A DNA stretch of 64,000 bases from Pusillimonas caeni (GCF_003545815.1 NZ_PDUW01000004.1:310001-374000), one strand, 5' to 3'; positions 1 through 9,131 are shown, numbered from the stretch's first letter. Notes: generated by a model not told the origin, from the sequence alone. A program made the numbers and translations.

Positions 1-61
1 CGCCGTGCGCCGCCGGATGCTGGGGCCCGAAGTTCAGGGTGTAGTTCTTGATTTCTGCCAT
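1..61 (-). CDS. nuoD: NADH-quinone oxidoreductase subunit D, 5' end only
   Basis: Only the first 20 codons lie in the window; the gene continues past base 1. The translation starts [20 protein letters not shown], the conserved N-terminus of NuoD (49-kDa subunit), whose HP motif near the start borders the quinone site. NuoD belongs to the peripheral Q-module of proton-pumping complex I. Its ATG lies 2 bases from the nuoC stop codon, so it is translated from the same operon mRNA. Confidence 0.9.
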
Positions 62-63
62 GT

Positions 64-675
64 TTAACGCTCTATTCCGTAGCCTTCTTCGCGCACGATG
101 CGGGGGGTGATCTCGCGCGGCTCGATGGTGACCGGCTGATAGATCACGCGCTTCTGCTCGGTGTCGTAGCGCATTTCGACATGCCCCGACAGCGGGAAGT
201 CTTTACGGAAGGGATGGCCGATGAAGCCGTAGTCCGTCAGGATGCGGCGCAGATCGGGATGCCCCTCGAAGACCACGCCGTATAGATCGAAGGCCTCGCG
301 CTCGAACCAGTTGACACTGGGCCAGACGTCGACCAGCGAGGGCAGGATGGGGAATTCATCGTTCGGCACCCACGTGCGCACCCGCAGGCGCCAGTTGTGG
401 GACACCGACAGCAGGTGCAGCACCACCGCATAGCGCTGCGGAAACTGCGGCGCCGGCTGGTCGAAAGCCGGCTGGCCCCACATGGAGTAGTCGACCGCGC
501 ACAAGTCGATACAGGTGGCGAAATCGAGCGCCGGCTGGTCGCGCAGGGTCGTGCAGGCGTCGACCCATTGGTCGGAGGCCACGTCCAGCGTGAGTTCGTT
601 CAGGGCTTCGACAAGCGCGGCGCCCTCGCCGAATTGCGCCAACAGATTGGATTTCAGTGTTTCAAGCCGGGTCAT
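64..675 (-). CDS. nuoC: NADH-quinone oxidoreductase subunit C (30-kDa subunit)
   Basis: This 203-residue protein is the NuoC/30-kDa subunit of complex I, part of the peripheral arm that joins the Fe-S chain to the quinone site. The C-terminal half carries the family signature ERE..D.YGV followed by GHPDLRRIL and GHPFRKDFP (about residues 125-165). Length is normal for a separate beta-proteobacterial NuoC, as opposed to the NuoCD fusion of enterobacteria. It sits between nuoB (46 bases upstream) and nuoD (2 bases downstream) in the usual A-B-C-D order. Confidence 0.96.
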
Positions 676-721
676 AGCAAGCCATCAACCGTTGAATAAA
701 GGGATTGGTCGCCGGTCATGC

Positions 722-1198
722 CTAGCGCGCAATCGTGTTCGTGAGACGGATCTTGTTCTGCATTTGCAGCAGCCCATAGACCAGAGCCTCGGCCGTGGGC
801 GGACAGCCCGGTACGTAAACGTCGACCGGCACGATGCGATCGCAGCCCCGGACAACGGAATAGGAATAGTGATAGTAGCCACCGCCATTGGCACAGGAGC
901 CCATCGAGACCACCCAGCGGGGCTCGGGCATCTGGTCGTACACCTTGCGCAGGGCCGGGGCCATCTTGTTGCACAAGGTGCCCGCCACGATCATCAGGTC
1001 GGACTGCCGCGGGCTGGGACGGAAGATGATGCCGAACTGGTCCAGGTCGTACCGCGCCGCGCCGGCGTGCATCATTTCGACCGCGCAGCAGGCCAGGCCG
1101 AAAGTCATGGGCCACAAGGACCCCGTCTTGGCCCAGTTCAGAAATTTATCTGCGCTGGTCGTGATAAAACCTTCTTTGAGTATGCCGTCAATAGCCAT
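722..1198 (-). CDS. nuoB: NADH-quinone oxidoreductase subunit B (N2 cluster subunit)
   Basis: This 158-residue NuoB holds Fe-S cluster N2, the last electron carrier before quinone in complex I. The four cysteine ligands are visible: the adjacent pair in [11 protein letters not shown], one in GSCANGG and one in [11 protein letters not shown]. Length is normal for the family. It follows nuoA by about 100 bases and precedes nuoC by 46 bases. The N-terminus [11 protein letters not shown] matches the usual beta-proteobacterial start. Confidence 0.97.
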   Translation of the reverse strand: MAIDGILKEGFITTSADKFLNWAKTGSLWPMTFGLACCAVEMMHAGAARYDLDQFGIIFRPSPRQSDLMIVAGTLCNKMAPALRKVYDQMPEPRWVVSMGSCANGGGYYHYSYSVVRGCDRIVPVDVYVPGCPPTAEALVYGLLQMQNKIRLTNTIAR

Positions 1199-1298
1199 GA
1201 TTTTGCCTTAACGCTTGTACAGCGAGGGGCACGGCGAACCGGTATGAGCCGTGCCAAATAAGTTGCGATGCGGTCCATGCCGCGATGAAAGCCGGCGC

Positions 1299-1658
1299 CT
1301 ACTCCCAGTCGAGCGCGCCCTTTCTCCATTCGTAGACGAAGCCGACGGTGAGCACCGCCAGGAACACGACAACCGTCCAGAACCCAACGAGGCCCACTGC
1401 GTCGTTGGCAATTGCCCACGGAAACAGGAAGGCGATTTCGAGATCGAAAAGAATGAACAGGATGGCGACGAGGTAGTAGCGCACGTCGAACTTCATGCGC
1501 GAGTCGTCAAAAGCTTCGAAACCGCACTCGTAGGGGGACAGCTTTTCTTCATCGGGGCGATGAGGCCCAAGCACCCGTCCCACCGTCAAGAGCGCAAAAC
1601 CTATCAAGATCGCAACAATAATAAACAGCAAGACGGGAAAGTACTGTTGCAGGTTCAT
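1299..1658 (-). CDS. nuoA: NADH-quinone oxidoreductase subunit A
   Basis: NuoA is a small membrane subunit of the proton-pumping arm of complex I. The protein is 119 residues when started at [11 protein letters not shown]; an in-frame ATG three codons upstream would add MLG but the shorter form matches the family. Three hydrophobic segments lie near residues 7-28, 60-82 and 88-110, and the loop [14 protein letters not shown] between the first two is the NuoA signature. This is the first nuo gene, so the operon promoter should lie in 1659-1780; I could not place boxes with confidence. Confidence 0.95.
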   Translation of the reverse strand: MNLQQYFPVLLFIIVAILIGFALLTVGRVLGPHRPDEEKLSPYECGFEAFDDSRMKFDVRYYLVAILFILFDLEIAFLFPWAIANDAVGLVGFWTVVVFLAVLTVGFVYEWRKGALDWE

Positions 1659-1780
1659 GCCCAACATCCAATCACGATAAGTAAACTGGTCGATTGTAGC
1701 ATTTCGAGCGGCTGCGACGCTGCCTGACGCCGCCGCGCCTGCGCCGACTGCCCTCTCTTACACGTCCATTTGGCCAGGCG

Positions 1781-1805
1781 AAAAAAAACCACCCTGAAAG
1801 GGTGG
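1781..1805 (-). terminator. Rho-independent terminator of porin 1
   Basis: On the minus strand a 7-bp stem (CCACCCT/AGGGTGG) with a 3-base loop is followed by eight T residues. It lies about 100 bases past the stop of the porin gene at 1903-3054 and upstream of nuoA, so it separates the two units. Confidence 0.85.
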
Positions 1806-1902
1806 CCGGAATTCCGTCCGGAGTGCCAGGTAGACTCGACCATGCCCGGACGGAAACCGAAAGGCCGCGGGCCGTAGCCCGGGCCGACTCGGAGCGGTTT
1901 TC

Positions 1903-3054
1903 TTAGAACTGGTGACGCATGCCGACACCAACCAGGGTGGACTTCAGGTCGTCCTGGAAGGCAACGTTCTTGGCATACGAACCGACAGCGTAGATGTTGG
2001 TACGCTTGGACAGCGGGTAGGTGTAGCCCAGGCTGTAGACGTTCTGCTTCTCGTCGTCTCCGGCGGTGCCGCGCGGATCAGCCATGCCCCAGGAGGCCAT
2101 GACTTCACCCGGGCCCACGGGGGCGCTGAGGCCGACCGTGTAGGAGTTGACGCGCATGCCGTCTTCGACCACCAGCGCGCCGGCGGTATCCAGGTCGGCA
2201 AAAGTGATGCCCTGGAACCAGCCATTGCGCGTCTGGCCGAAGCCTGCGTGCAGACGGGCCACCGAGAAGTCATAGCTGGCACCCACGTTCCACGACTTGA
2301 CCTTCACGCCGCCATCGGGGTTGGGCGTGCCATCACCGAAGGACTCGGGCGCTTCAAACTGGTCGTAGGTAGCGGCCAGGCCGATCGGGCCGTTCGCATA
2401 GCGAAGGCCGGTGGTCCAGGCATGGGTGTTGGGATCGTCGCCGCCGCTTTGACGGAACTGCTGCGAACCGTTGGCGTTGAACGAATAGCCGACGCCGAAC
2501 TGGAAGCCCGAGAAGTTCGGGGTCTGGTACATGACCATGTTGTCATAGCGCAGGCTGGCCGCCGAGTTGAACGTGGTGCCGGCCGCCGCTTGGCCGAAAT
2601 CGACGCCGAAGGGGCTGGCGACGTCGGCAAAGTACTTGGTGGCGATGTTGGTCTGGCGACCGAGATCCAGGCGACCCCAGGCATCGGACTGCAGGCCGAC
2701 GGTGGCCTGACGACCGAACATGCGGTTGCTGTTACCCAGCGCCTGGCCGGAAACGCCCGTGCCCAGGTCGAAGCCGCTTTCCAGCACAAAGACAGCCTGC
2801 AGGCCGTCGCCCAGATCTTCCGTACCCTTCAGGCCCCAGCGGTTGGCGGAGTTGATGCCGTTGATCATGCCGGTGCGCTTGCCGTTGTACTCGACGGGCT
2901 CACCAGTGACAGGGTCGGCGACCGTGCCCTTGAGTTGCTGGTAGCCGATACCCCCGTCGACGATACCGTACAGCGTCACCGACGTTTCTGCATGCGCCGC
3001 ACCGGCAGCAACAAAGCCGGTAGCGAGGGCAGCAGCGAGCAGAGTCTTTTTCAT
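1903..3054 (-). CDS. Gram-negative porin 1 (trimeric 16-strand porin)
   Basis: This 383-residue outer-membrane porin allows passive diffusion of small hydrophilic solutes. A cleavable signal peptide (MKKTLLAAALATGFVAAGAAHA) is followed by the classical mature start ETSVTLYGIVDGGIGY, and the chain ends GVGMRHQF with the C-terminal phenylalanine needed for BAM-dependent assembly. Internal strand motifs (NRMFGRQATVGL, GRLDLGRQTNIATKYF) are shared with the next two porins. The ATG is preceded by a GGAGA-type ribosome site (cggagattt on the minus strand). Substrate preference cannot be read from the sequence. Confidence 0.93.
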   Translation of the reverse strand: MKKTLLAAALATGFVAAGAAHAETSVTLYGIVDGGIGYQQLKGTVADPVTGEPVEYNGKRTGMINGINSANRWGLKGTEDLGDGLQAVFVLESGFDLGTGVSGQALGNSNRMFGRQATVGLQSDAWGRLDLGRQTNIATKYFADVASPFGVDFGQAAAGTTFNSAASLRYDNMVMYQTPNFSGFQFGVGYSFNANGSQQFRQSGGDDPNTHAWTTGLRYANGPIGLAATYDQFEAPESFGDGTPNPDGGVKVKSWNVGASYDFSVARLHAGFGQTRNGWFQGITFADLDTAGALVVEDGMRVNSYTVGLSAPVGPGEVMASWGMADPRGTAGDDEKQNVYSLGYTYPLSKRTNIYAVGSYAKNVAFQDDLKSTLVGVGMRHQF

Positions 3055-3220
3055 TTGAGAAATCTCCGTAGATTTGATTTGATCTGATTTGGTTTAGCGA
3101 CAGCGCAGATGTGTCTCTGCTTTTGGGTTTGTCCGCCGCTGGGGACATGACGACTGTTGCAATAAAATCGAAACATGCCGTACACATGGCCATACTAAAC
3201 CTGCCCACGGAGCTTTTAAA

Positions 3221-3248
3221 AGAAAAACCACTCCGAAGAGTGGTTTTA
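3221..3248 (-). terminator. Terminator of porin 2 (hairpin with A/T flanks on both sides)
   Basis: A 10-bp stem with a CGAA loop (arms 3224-3233 and 3238-3247) has A-rich sequence on its left and T residues on its right. It lies about 95 bases beyond the porin 2 stop codon, in the 287-base interval that otherwise holds the promoter and leader of porin 1. It could work in both directions. Confidence 0.75.
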
Positions 3249-3341
3249 AGTCCACGAAACGTAAGTTCGTGTTTCAGGCAAGGTTTTCCCTAAACTGGAA
3301 AACCCTGCCAGGTCATAGCGTTACCGCTATTTTGCGGCCAA

Positions 3342-4478
3342 TTAGAACTTGTGGCGCAGACCGACGCCAACCAGGGTGGCCTTCAGGTCGTCCTGGAAAG
3401 CCACGTGCTTGGCATACGAACCGATGGCGTACACGTTGGTGCGCTTGGAGAGCGCGTAGGTGTAGCCCAGGCTGTAGACCTGCTGCTTCTCGGCTTCGTC
3501 TTCGCTGCGGGGATCAGCCATGCCCCAGGAGGCCATGATCTCGCCATTGGCGCCCACGGGAGCGCTCAGGCCCAGCGAGTAGGAGTTGACCTTCAGGCCG
3601 TCTGCGGGAACGTAGCCGCCGGCGTCCAGATCGAACGAGCCGTCAACCGTTTCAAGCGCGCCAAACCAGCCGTTGCGAGCCTGGCCGAAACCAGCGAACA
3701 CCTTCACAACTTCGAAGTTGTAGCTGGCGCCCAGGTTCCAGGAACGCACGGTGATGCCGGCTTCGTCGGCAAAGTCGCCGCCCAGAGTTTCGCGGACCTT
3801 GATCTGGTCGTAGGTCAAGCCGGCAGCCAGGGGGCCGTTGGCATAACGCAGACCGGTGGTCAGGGCGCGGTCGTTGGGCTGTTCGCCGCCGTTGGTCTTG
3901 AAGCGCTGGTTGCCTTCGGTGTTGAAGGAGTAGCCAACGCCAAGCTGGAAGCCGGAGAAGCTGGGGGTCTGGTACATGACCAGGTTGTCGTAGCGGATGC
4001 TGTTCAGCGCACCGAAAGTGGTGCCCGACTTGGCTTGACCGAAGTCGGTGCCGAAGGGGGTCACTACGCCGGCCAGGTATTTGGTGGCGATGTTGGTCTG
4101 GCGACCGAACTCGAGCTGGCCCCAGGCGTCGGACTTCAGGCCGACCGTGGCTTGGCGGCCGAACATGCGGTTGCCTTGGCTGGCGGTGCCGCGGCCCAGG
4201 TCGAAGCCGTTCTCCAGCACGAAGATGGCCTGCAGGCCTTCGCCCAGGTCTTCCGTGCCCTTCAGGCCCCAGCGGTTGGCCGAGTTGATGCCGTTGATGA
4301 GGCCGGTGCGCTTGCCGTCGACGTCGACCAGGTCGCCGTCATCGTTGGCGATCGAACCCTTGACGCGCTCGTAACCGATGCCGGCGTCAACGATACCGTA
4401 CAGCGTGACCGAGGTTTCGGCTTGGGCGACGCCGGCGAAGCCAGCGATCAGAGCAGCAACAAGCAGACTCTTTTTCAT
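3342..4478 (-). CDS. Gram-negative porin 2 (tandem paralogue)
   Basis: This 378-residue porin has a 20-residue signal peptide (MKKSLLVAALIAGFAGVAQA), the mature start ETSVTLYGIVDAGIGYE and a C-terminal phenylalanine (GVGLRHKF). The start is set at MKKSLL because it gives a normal signal peptide and follows a cggagatt ribosome site; the open frame runs 32 codons further upstream, but that stretch is the conserved leader. It resembles porin 1 through most strands and differs mainly in surface loops, e.g. a loop near residues 265-285 rich in acidic residues and glycine. It probably arose by tandem duplication. Confidence 0.93.
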   Translation of the reverse strand: MKKSLLVAALIAGFAGVAQAETSVTLYGIVDAGIGYERVKGSIANDDGDLVDVDGKRTGLINGINSANRWGLKGTEDLGEGLQAIFVLENGFDLGRGTASQGNRMFGRQATVGLKSDAWGQLEFGRQTNIATKYLAGVVTPFGTDFGQAKSGTTFGALNSIRYDNLVMYQTPSFSGFQLGVGYSFNTEGNQRFKTNGGEQPNDRALTTGLRYANGPLAAGLTYDQIKVRETLGGDFADEAGITVRSWNLGASYNFEVVKVFAGFGQARNGWFGALETVDGSFDLDAGGYVPADGLKVNSYSLGLSAPVGANGEIMASWGMADPRSEDEAEKQQVYSLGYTYALSKRTNVYAIGSYAKHVAFQDDLKATLVGVGLRHKF

Positions 4479-4665
4479 GTTTTGAATCTCCGTAGATTTG
4501 ACTAACCAGGCAGTGAAGCACTTAGACTCACCGCCTTTAGAACTCCGCAGTGGAAGCTGGACGTATTCCAACAAAAAACCTGTTCGCTGGCTACGAACAC
4601 GTCTGGAAACGTTTGCTTTTCTCCTGTTTCTGTAGCATTACTGCAACAAAAGTGTTGTTTTAAGG
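4479..4665 (-). promoter_or_regulatory. Duplicated leader region of porin 2
   Basis: The 190 bases before porin 2 are clearly related to the 190 bases before porin 3 (6242-6425). Shared blocks include the cggagatt ribosome site, an open stretch that would read MLEY(V/L)QLPL, ggctacgaaca, and a tgcaacaaaagtgttgtt-type small inverted repeat. Conservation over this length suggests a long untranslated leader and shared control. The remaining stretch 4666-5089 is AT-rich at 4735-4830 (a likely promoter zone) and shows no gene that I can support. Confidence 0.55.
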
Positions 4666-5089
4666 GGAGTTTCATTCGCCGAAGCGCCTACGCCGCTACA
4701 TGGTCAAATCCATCGATTTCACGGAAAAAACAGTTCGAGTTTTTAAAATAAATTTTTAGTTCTCTACCTAATTAATTGTTTTTATTAGCTTATCTAATGT
4801 AGTTTTAGACAATTCCGAAATTGCCTCCTCGTCCTCGGCCCTTCCGGCCGACCAAGAGGCACGGGTATTCACCCATGGCTGGCCAGCCGCATCCAAATCA
4901 AACTACGCAGTTGCCCGGCGATTGCGGGTGTCTGTTGCAGCAAACATACTGAAATCTGCCGAAACATGCCGTTTCGTCGGCAAGCGTCCATGCCGGACGC
5001 TATGAAACCGACGAAACGTACTTCATCGCCCTGATCGGCTTCCGAACGCGGAAACCGTCGGACCGCAGCGTTACCGCTATTTGCGCCGG

Positions 5090-6241
5090 TTAGAACTGAT
5101 GGCGCAGGCCGATGGCGAACTGGGTGGCCTTCAGGTCGTCGTAGAAATGGACGCCCGTGCCGTACGAACCCAACGCGTAGACGTTGGTGCGCTTGGAGAG
5201 CTTGTAGGTATAGCCCAGGCTGTAGAAGTGCTGCTTGTCCTGGCGGTCGTCGCCGAAACCGTCCTTGGGGTCGGCCATGACCCATGAAGCCAGAATCTTG
5301 CCGCTGGCGCCGACCGGGGCGCTCAGACCCAGGGTATAGGAGTTGACCTTGGCATCGTTGATGGCGCCCCAGGTCTGGCGGCCCGTCATGTCCTCGGTGC
5401 CGCCGATATCGCGATAGTCAATCGCCGACACGTGCTTGAACCAGCCGTTGCGAGTCTGGCCCACGGCGGCGTGCACTTCGACGACGTCGAAGTCGAAGCT
5501 GCCGGCCAGGTTCCAGGACTTGATCGCCGTGTCGCGGTCTCCGCCGATGCCGTCCACGCGCACTTCGGACGTCTTGTATTCGTCATACGACAACGCCACA
5601 GCCAGAGGGCCGTTGGCATACCGGGCCGCCGCGCCCCAGGCCTTGTCGTTCGGCTCGTCGCCGCCGCTGGTCTTGAAACCCTGCGTGCCGGCATTGCCGG
5701 TGAATGAATAATTCAGACCCAGCTGGAAGCCCGAGAACTTGGGCGTCTGGTACATGATCATGTTGTTGTAGCGGACGCTGTTGAGGGCGCTGAAGGCCGA
5801 ACCGACAGAAGCCTGACCCCAATCCGGTCCGAAGGGGCTGGCAACGCCCGCCAGGTACTTGCTGGCCACCGTGGTCTGGCGACCGAAATCCAGCTGCCCC
5901 CAGGAGGAGGACTTGAGGCCGAGAGTCGCCTGGCGACCGAACATGCCGTCGCTTTGCGTTCCGTCGCTGAGGTTGAAACCGTTCTCCAGAACAAAAACAG
6001 CCTGCAGCCCCTCGCCCAGATCCTCGGCGCCCTTCAAGCCCCAGCGGTTGCCCCCCATGACTCCATTGGCCATGCCGGTGTTGCTGCCTTTGAAGCTTTC
6101 GCCGGTGGTGGGATTGGTGCCCTTGAATTGTTGGTAGCCGATACCGCCGTCGACACGGCCATACAGCGTTACCGAGGTCTCGGCTTGGGCGGCGCCGGCA
6201 AAGCCGGCAATCAGAGCAGCAACAAGCAAACTCTTTTTCAT
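5090..6241 (-). CDS. Gram-negative porin 3 (tandem paralogue)
   Basis: This is a 383-residue trimeric porin with signal peptide MKKSLLVAALIAGFAGAAQA, nearly identical to that of porin 2, mature start ETSVTLYGRVDGGIGY and end AIGLRHQF. The start is chosen at the signal peptide; a 31-codon upstream extension is the duplicated leader. Compared with porin 2 the loop sequences differ, notably around residues 240-300, so permeability probably differs. No clear T-tailed terminator was found downstream. Porin 3 and porin 2 share leader and signal sequence, whereas porin 1 is more divergent. Confidence 0.93.
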   Translation of the reverse strand: MKKSLLVAALIAGFAGAAQAETSVTLYGRVDGGIGYQQFKGTNPTTGESFKGSNTGMANGVMGGNRWGLKGAEDLGEGLQAVFVLENGFNLSDGTQSDGMFGRQATLGLKSSSWGQLDFGRQTTVASKYLAGVASPFGPDWGQASVGSAFSALNSVRYNNMIMYQTPKFSGFQLGLNYSFTGNAGTQGFKTSGGDEPNDKAWGAAARYANGPLAVALSYDEYKTSEVRVDGIGGDRDTAIKSWNLAGSFDFDVVEVHAAVGQTRNGWFKHVSAIDYRDIGGTEDMTGRQTWGAINDAKVNSYTLGLSAPVGASGKILASWVMADPKDGFGDDRQDKQHFYSLGYTYKLSKRTNVYALGSYGTGVHFYDDLKATQFAIGLRHQF

Positions 6242-6425
6242 GTTTGAAAATCTCCGTAGATTGAGTAAAGGGCAGCGAAGGCTGGTTTGCCGCCGATCCA
6301 ACTCCGCGAGCGGAAGTTGGAGGTATTCCAGCAAAGAACAGTGTTAGTGGCTACGAACATATCCGGAAAGCCCTGTTTTTCTCTCGATTCTGTTGCTTGA
6401 ACACAACGAAATTGTTGTTTTTATG
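6242..6425 (-). promoter_or_regulatory. Duplicated leader region of porin 3
   Basis: This is the counterpart of 4479-4665, with the same ribosome site, the same ggctacgaaca block and an acaacgaaattgttgt inverted repeat. The adjoining 6426-6835 is AT-rich (especially 6440-6680) and contains no supported gene; it probably carries the porin 3 promoter on one strand and the lpxO promoter on the other. Confidence 0.5.
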
Positions 6426-6835
6426 GCTTCAGCTGTAACAGAATTTTCTTATTTTGCGTCGCAATAAATCGCTTCAACCCAACCTTCATCCGCCCTTTGA
6501 AGACTCCCTATTTTTCTATTTATGCTTCTATTACTCTTTTATTTCAAGTAACTTACATTTCATTTTTATGACGCGACATGATTTGATGCGCCGCACTATC
6601 AAGACTCATAAATGTATCTTCCATGGGTTTTATCCTATATTTTTCTCATCAAAATTAGGTTAAAATTTTGCCCCAATAAATTCATGCACATGCGGCATGC
6701 CGACCGGCCGCCTTTGCAGCCTCCTTCCCGCGCCCTTCTTCCACCCGGCCCTTCGAGGCCATGCTTGCCATGCCCGGCCCACCACAAGCGCCGGCACGCG
6801 ATAAAATCATTCATTGCCCATAGACAGGAATCCAT

Positions 6836-7738
6836 ATGATCAAGGCAGCCATCATCGCCCTGTGGCTGGGGTCGCTGACCTACATCTACTTTCGAGGCAA
6901 GGTTCGTCTCAGCTTCTTTCGCACGGTGTTCAATCACACCGCCCTGCTGGCGCCGGTCAATGCCTTCATGTATTTGTTTTCGGCCGTGCCGGCGCGCCCC
7001 TATATCTCCGACACCGGCATCAAGGGACTGGCCGCGCTCGATCAAAACTGGCAGGTGATACGCGAAGAAGCCGCTAATCTGGCGCAGGCCGAACGCATAC
7101 GCGCAGCCGCCAACAACGACGACGCGGGATTCAATTCCTTTTTCAAGACCGGCTGGAAGCGTTTCTATCTGAAGTGGTACGACGCGGAACACCCCTCGGC
7201 CGGCGAATTGTGCCCTCGCACGGTGGCCTTGCTGCGCCAGATCCCCGAAGTCAAGGCCGCCCTGTTTGCCGTGCTGCCGCCGGGCGCCAAGCTGAACCCC
7301 CATCGCGACCCCTACGCGGGTTCGCTGCGCTACCACCTGGGGCTCGACACCCCCAATGCCGACGGCTGCTTCATCGAGGTGGACGGCCAACGATACAGCT
7401 GGCGCGACGGCGAAAGCGTGGTTTTTGACGAAACCTACATCCACTGGGCCGAAAACACGACGGACCAGACCCGCACCATCCTGTTCTGCGACCTGGAAAG
7501 GCCATTGAAATACGGCTGGGCGGCCCGTTTCAACCGCTGGTTCTCCCGAGTCGTCATGACGGCGGCGGCCTCTCCCAATCAGGAAGGCGACCAAGTGGGG
7601 CTGGTCAGCCGCCTATTCCGCATCTCGTGGGTGGTGGGCCAGTATCGGCGCAGGCTCAAACGCTGGAACAAAACCGTCTACCATCTGCTGCGGGCCGCCC
7701 TGGTCGTCGGCATCATTGCGCTGATCATTCTCATCTGA
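6836..7738 (+). CDS. lpxO: Lipid A hydroxylase LpxO (Fe(II)/2-oxoglutarate dioxygenase)
   Basis: This 300-residue protein fits LpxO, which puts an S-2-hydroxyl on a secondary acyl chain of lipid A at the inner membrane. It belongs to the aspartyl/asparaginyl beta-hydroxylase fold. The iron facial triad is visible as H156 and D158 (NPHRDPY) and H203 (YIHWAEN), with R214 (TRTILFCD) as the likely 2-oxoglutarate anchor. There are hydrophobic segments at residues 3-20 and at the C-terminus (about 281-300), giving membrane attachment at both ends. The start follows an aggaa ribosome site. It is a single gene between the porins and a small secreted protein. Confidence 0.9.
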   Translation: MIKAAIIALWLGSLTYIYFRGKVRLSFFRTVFNHTALLAPVNAFMYLFSAVPARPYISDTGIKGLAALDQNWQVIREEAANLAQAERIRAAANNDDAGFNSFFKTGWKRFYLKWYDAEHPSAGELCPRTVALLRQIPEVKAALFAVLPPGAKLNPHRDPYAGSLRYHLGLDTPNADGCFIEVDGQRYSWRDGESVVFDETYIHWAENTTDQTRTILFCDLERPLKYGWAARFNRWFSRVVMTAAASPNQEGDQVGLVSRLFRISWVVGQYRRRLKRWNKTVYHLLRAALVVGIIALIILI

Positions 7739-7829
7739 CCCCTCACTGCGGCACGAGGCTTGCTGCGTTCTGAACGACCCGTCCGGGTTTCACACTTGAG
7801 TCTTTACCAAAGACCCTCAGGAGAACGCC

Positions 7830-8198
7830 ATGAAAAAATCCATTGCCGCGATACTATGCTCTTTGCCCCTGGCCTGGGCCTCGATGGTTCACGCCGAAGG
7901 AGGCGACACGGTCAAACCCGACATGCAGGGCTCGCCAGCCACCTCTCCGGGCGATGCGCCGGTACCCGGCACAGACCGGGACACCCGCCACGACGGCAGT
8001 GCCTCGGACCGCATGGATCGCCAGCACCCTGCCGACCGGATGCCCGATGCGACCGGCCGCCGCGACTCCACTTCGGGCTCCATGGACAGCCCGGCTGACC
8101 GCAATCCCAACCCGGCAAGCCCCACCGACCGCGAAGGCCTGGAGTCCAATTCGACCTCGACCGACACCCCGCCCAACGTACCGCGCACAGCGCAGTAG
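7830..8198 (+). CDS. Small secreted disordered protein, function unknown
   Basis: The 122-residue product has a signal peptide (MKKSIAAILCSLPLAWASMVHA) followed by about 100 residues rich in D, P, S, T, R and G with no hydrophobic core, so it is probably unfolded in the periplasm. It follows a good ribosome site (ctcaggaga, 6 bases before ATG). I do not recognise a family. It resembles in design, and in ribosome-site sequence, the 125-residue gene at 25190-25567. Its stop codon is 2 bases from the converging regulator gene, leaving no room for a terminator between them. Confidence 0.75.
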   Translation: MKKSIAAILCSLPLAWASMVHAEGGDTVKPDMQGSPATSPGDAPVPGTDRDTRHDGSASDRMDRQHPADRMPDATGRRDSTSGSMDSPADRNPNPASPTDREGLESNSTSTDTPPNVPRTAQ

Positions 8199-8200
8199 GG

Positions 8201-9013
8201 CTATTGGCCCATTACCCGGTTCAAAGCCAGTGCATTTGCCAGCGCCTGACTGCGAAAAGAGGAAGGTGACGCGCCGACCGAACTGTTGAAGGCCGTCGAG
8301 AAATTGGCGGCGCTCGAGAAGCCCACCTTCCTCGCGATGGACCGTACGCTGAGCGTTGTATGGGTCAAGAGGTATTTGGCCTTGCGCATGCGTTCCTGGC
8401 GTATGTATTCGGCCACCGACATGTCGAGGCAGTTCTGAAAGGCCTGGGCCAGACGCCGCTCCGGCACCGATACCGCCTCGGCAAGATCGGCGAGGCGCCG
8501 GATGTCGGGCAGCCGCTCTTCCAGATGCTTTTTGGCGCGCCGAACCAGGTTCCAATCGTCCCGCTCTCCGGAGCGGGACGTTTCTTTTCTTGTGCCGCGA
8601 TCATCGCGCAGCATGAGAGACAAGCGCAATTGCGCCTGCACCCGCTCGATCAGCTGCCCCACGGTAAAGGGCTTGACGAGATAATCCAGCATTTCGCTGC
8701 GCTCGGCGACATCGCGGCCGTTGAAATGCTTGGCGGTCGCATAGAACAGCACCGAGATGTCCTCGGTGACGGGATTCCCTCGCAGCATGCGCTCCAATGC
8801 GAAGGCATCCAGGCCCGGCGTCTGGAGGTTCATCAGGATCATGTCGGGCCGTGACTGCAGCGCCAGCTCATAGGCCTCCCGGCCCTCGCCGGCCACGCTC
8901 AGGTGAAAGTCATTGCCGCGCAGCATCTCCTTGAGAAGATGCTGCTCTTCGGCGCTGCCGTCGACGATGAGCAGATGGGCGGCAGGCAGGGGGAGAGAAA
9001 TAAAGGCCTTCAC
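8201..9013 (-). CDS. AraC-family regulator with degenerate receiver domain
   Basis: The 270-residue protein has an N-terminal receiver-like domain (residues 12-130) and a C-terminal AraC/XylS DNA-binding domain (about 160-255) with the signature GFSSAANFSTAFNSSVG.SPSSFR. The receiver keeps the conserved lysine (K114 in YLVKPF), but the phospho-acceptor position is asparagine (N62 in MILMNLQTPG) and the acidic pair is reduced to a single Asp (IVDGS). Normal phosphorylation is therefore unlikely. The first codon appears to be GTG with a poor ribosome site. A membrane histidine kinase lies two genes upstream, so a link is possible. The DNA-binding half is clearly related to the regulator at 22480-23262. 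Confidence 0.85.
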   Translation of the reverse strand: MKAFISLPLPAAHLLIVDGSAEEQHLLKEMLRGNDFHLSVAGEGREAYELALQSRPDMILMNLQTPGLDAFALERMLRGNPVTEDISVLFYATAKHFNGRDVAERSEMLDYLVKPFTVGQLIERVQAQLRLSLMLRDDRGTRKETSRSGERDDWNLVRRAKKHLEERLPDIRRLADLAEAVSVPERRLAQAFQNCLDMSVAEYIRQERMRKAKYLLTHTTLSVRSIARKVGFSSAANFSTAFNSSVGASPSSFRSQALANALALNRVMGQ

Positions 9014-9050
9014 AAAAAGACAAAATTCGTTTGAACAAGAGCAGGCCTTA

Positions 9051-9080
9051 TATATAAAAAATGGCTTGACAGCTGTCCAA
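9051..9080 (-). promoter_or_regulatory. Putative promoter of the regulator gene with overlapping palindrome
   Basis: On the minus strand TTGGAC (9075-9080) and TTTATA (9053-9058, or TATATA at 9051-9056) form a sigma-70-like promoter with 16-18 bases between. A perfect 10-base palindrome gacagctgtc (9068-9077) overlaps the -35 side, and a second ttgaca-like block follows at about 9108. This could be an operator, possibly for autoregulation. Confidence 0.5.
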
Positions 9081-9131
9081 GAATTTCATCCGGGCTTGAC
9101 GTTTGTTGACAGTGGACGCTTCGAGGCGGGC

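Noticed and set aside
4479-4574. N-terminal extensions of porins 2 and 3 starting MLEY
   Set aside because: They would bury the signal peptide inside the protein. The similarity between the two extensions is better explained by duplicated leader DNA. They could still be a small leader peptide, but no ribosome site supports that.
1912-6247. Plus-strand open frames opposite the three porins, the longest at 1912-3087 and 3351-4505
   Set aside because: They resemble each other only because the porins do. The porin frames have signal peptides and the C-terminal phenylalanine, the antisense frames have nothing.
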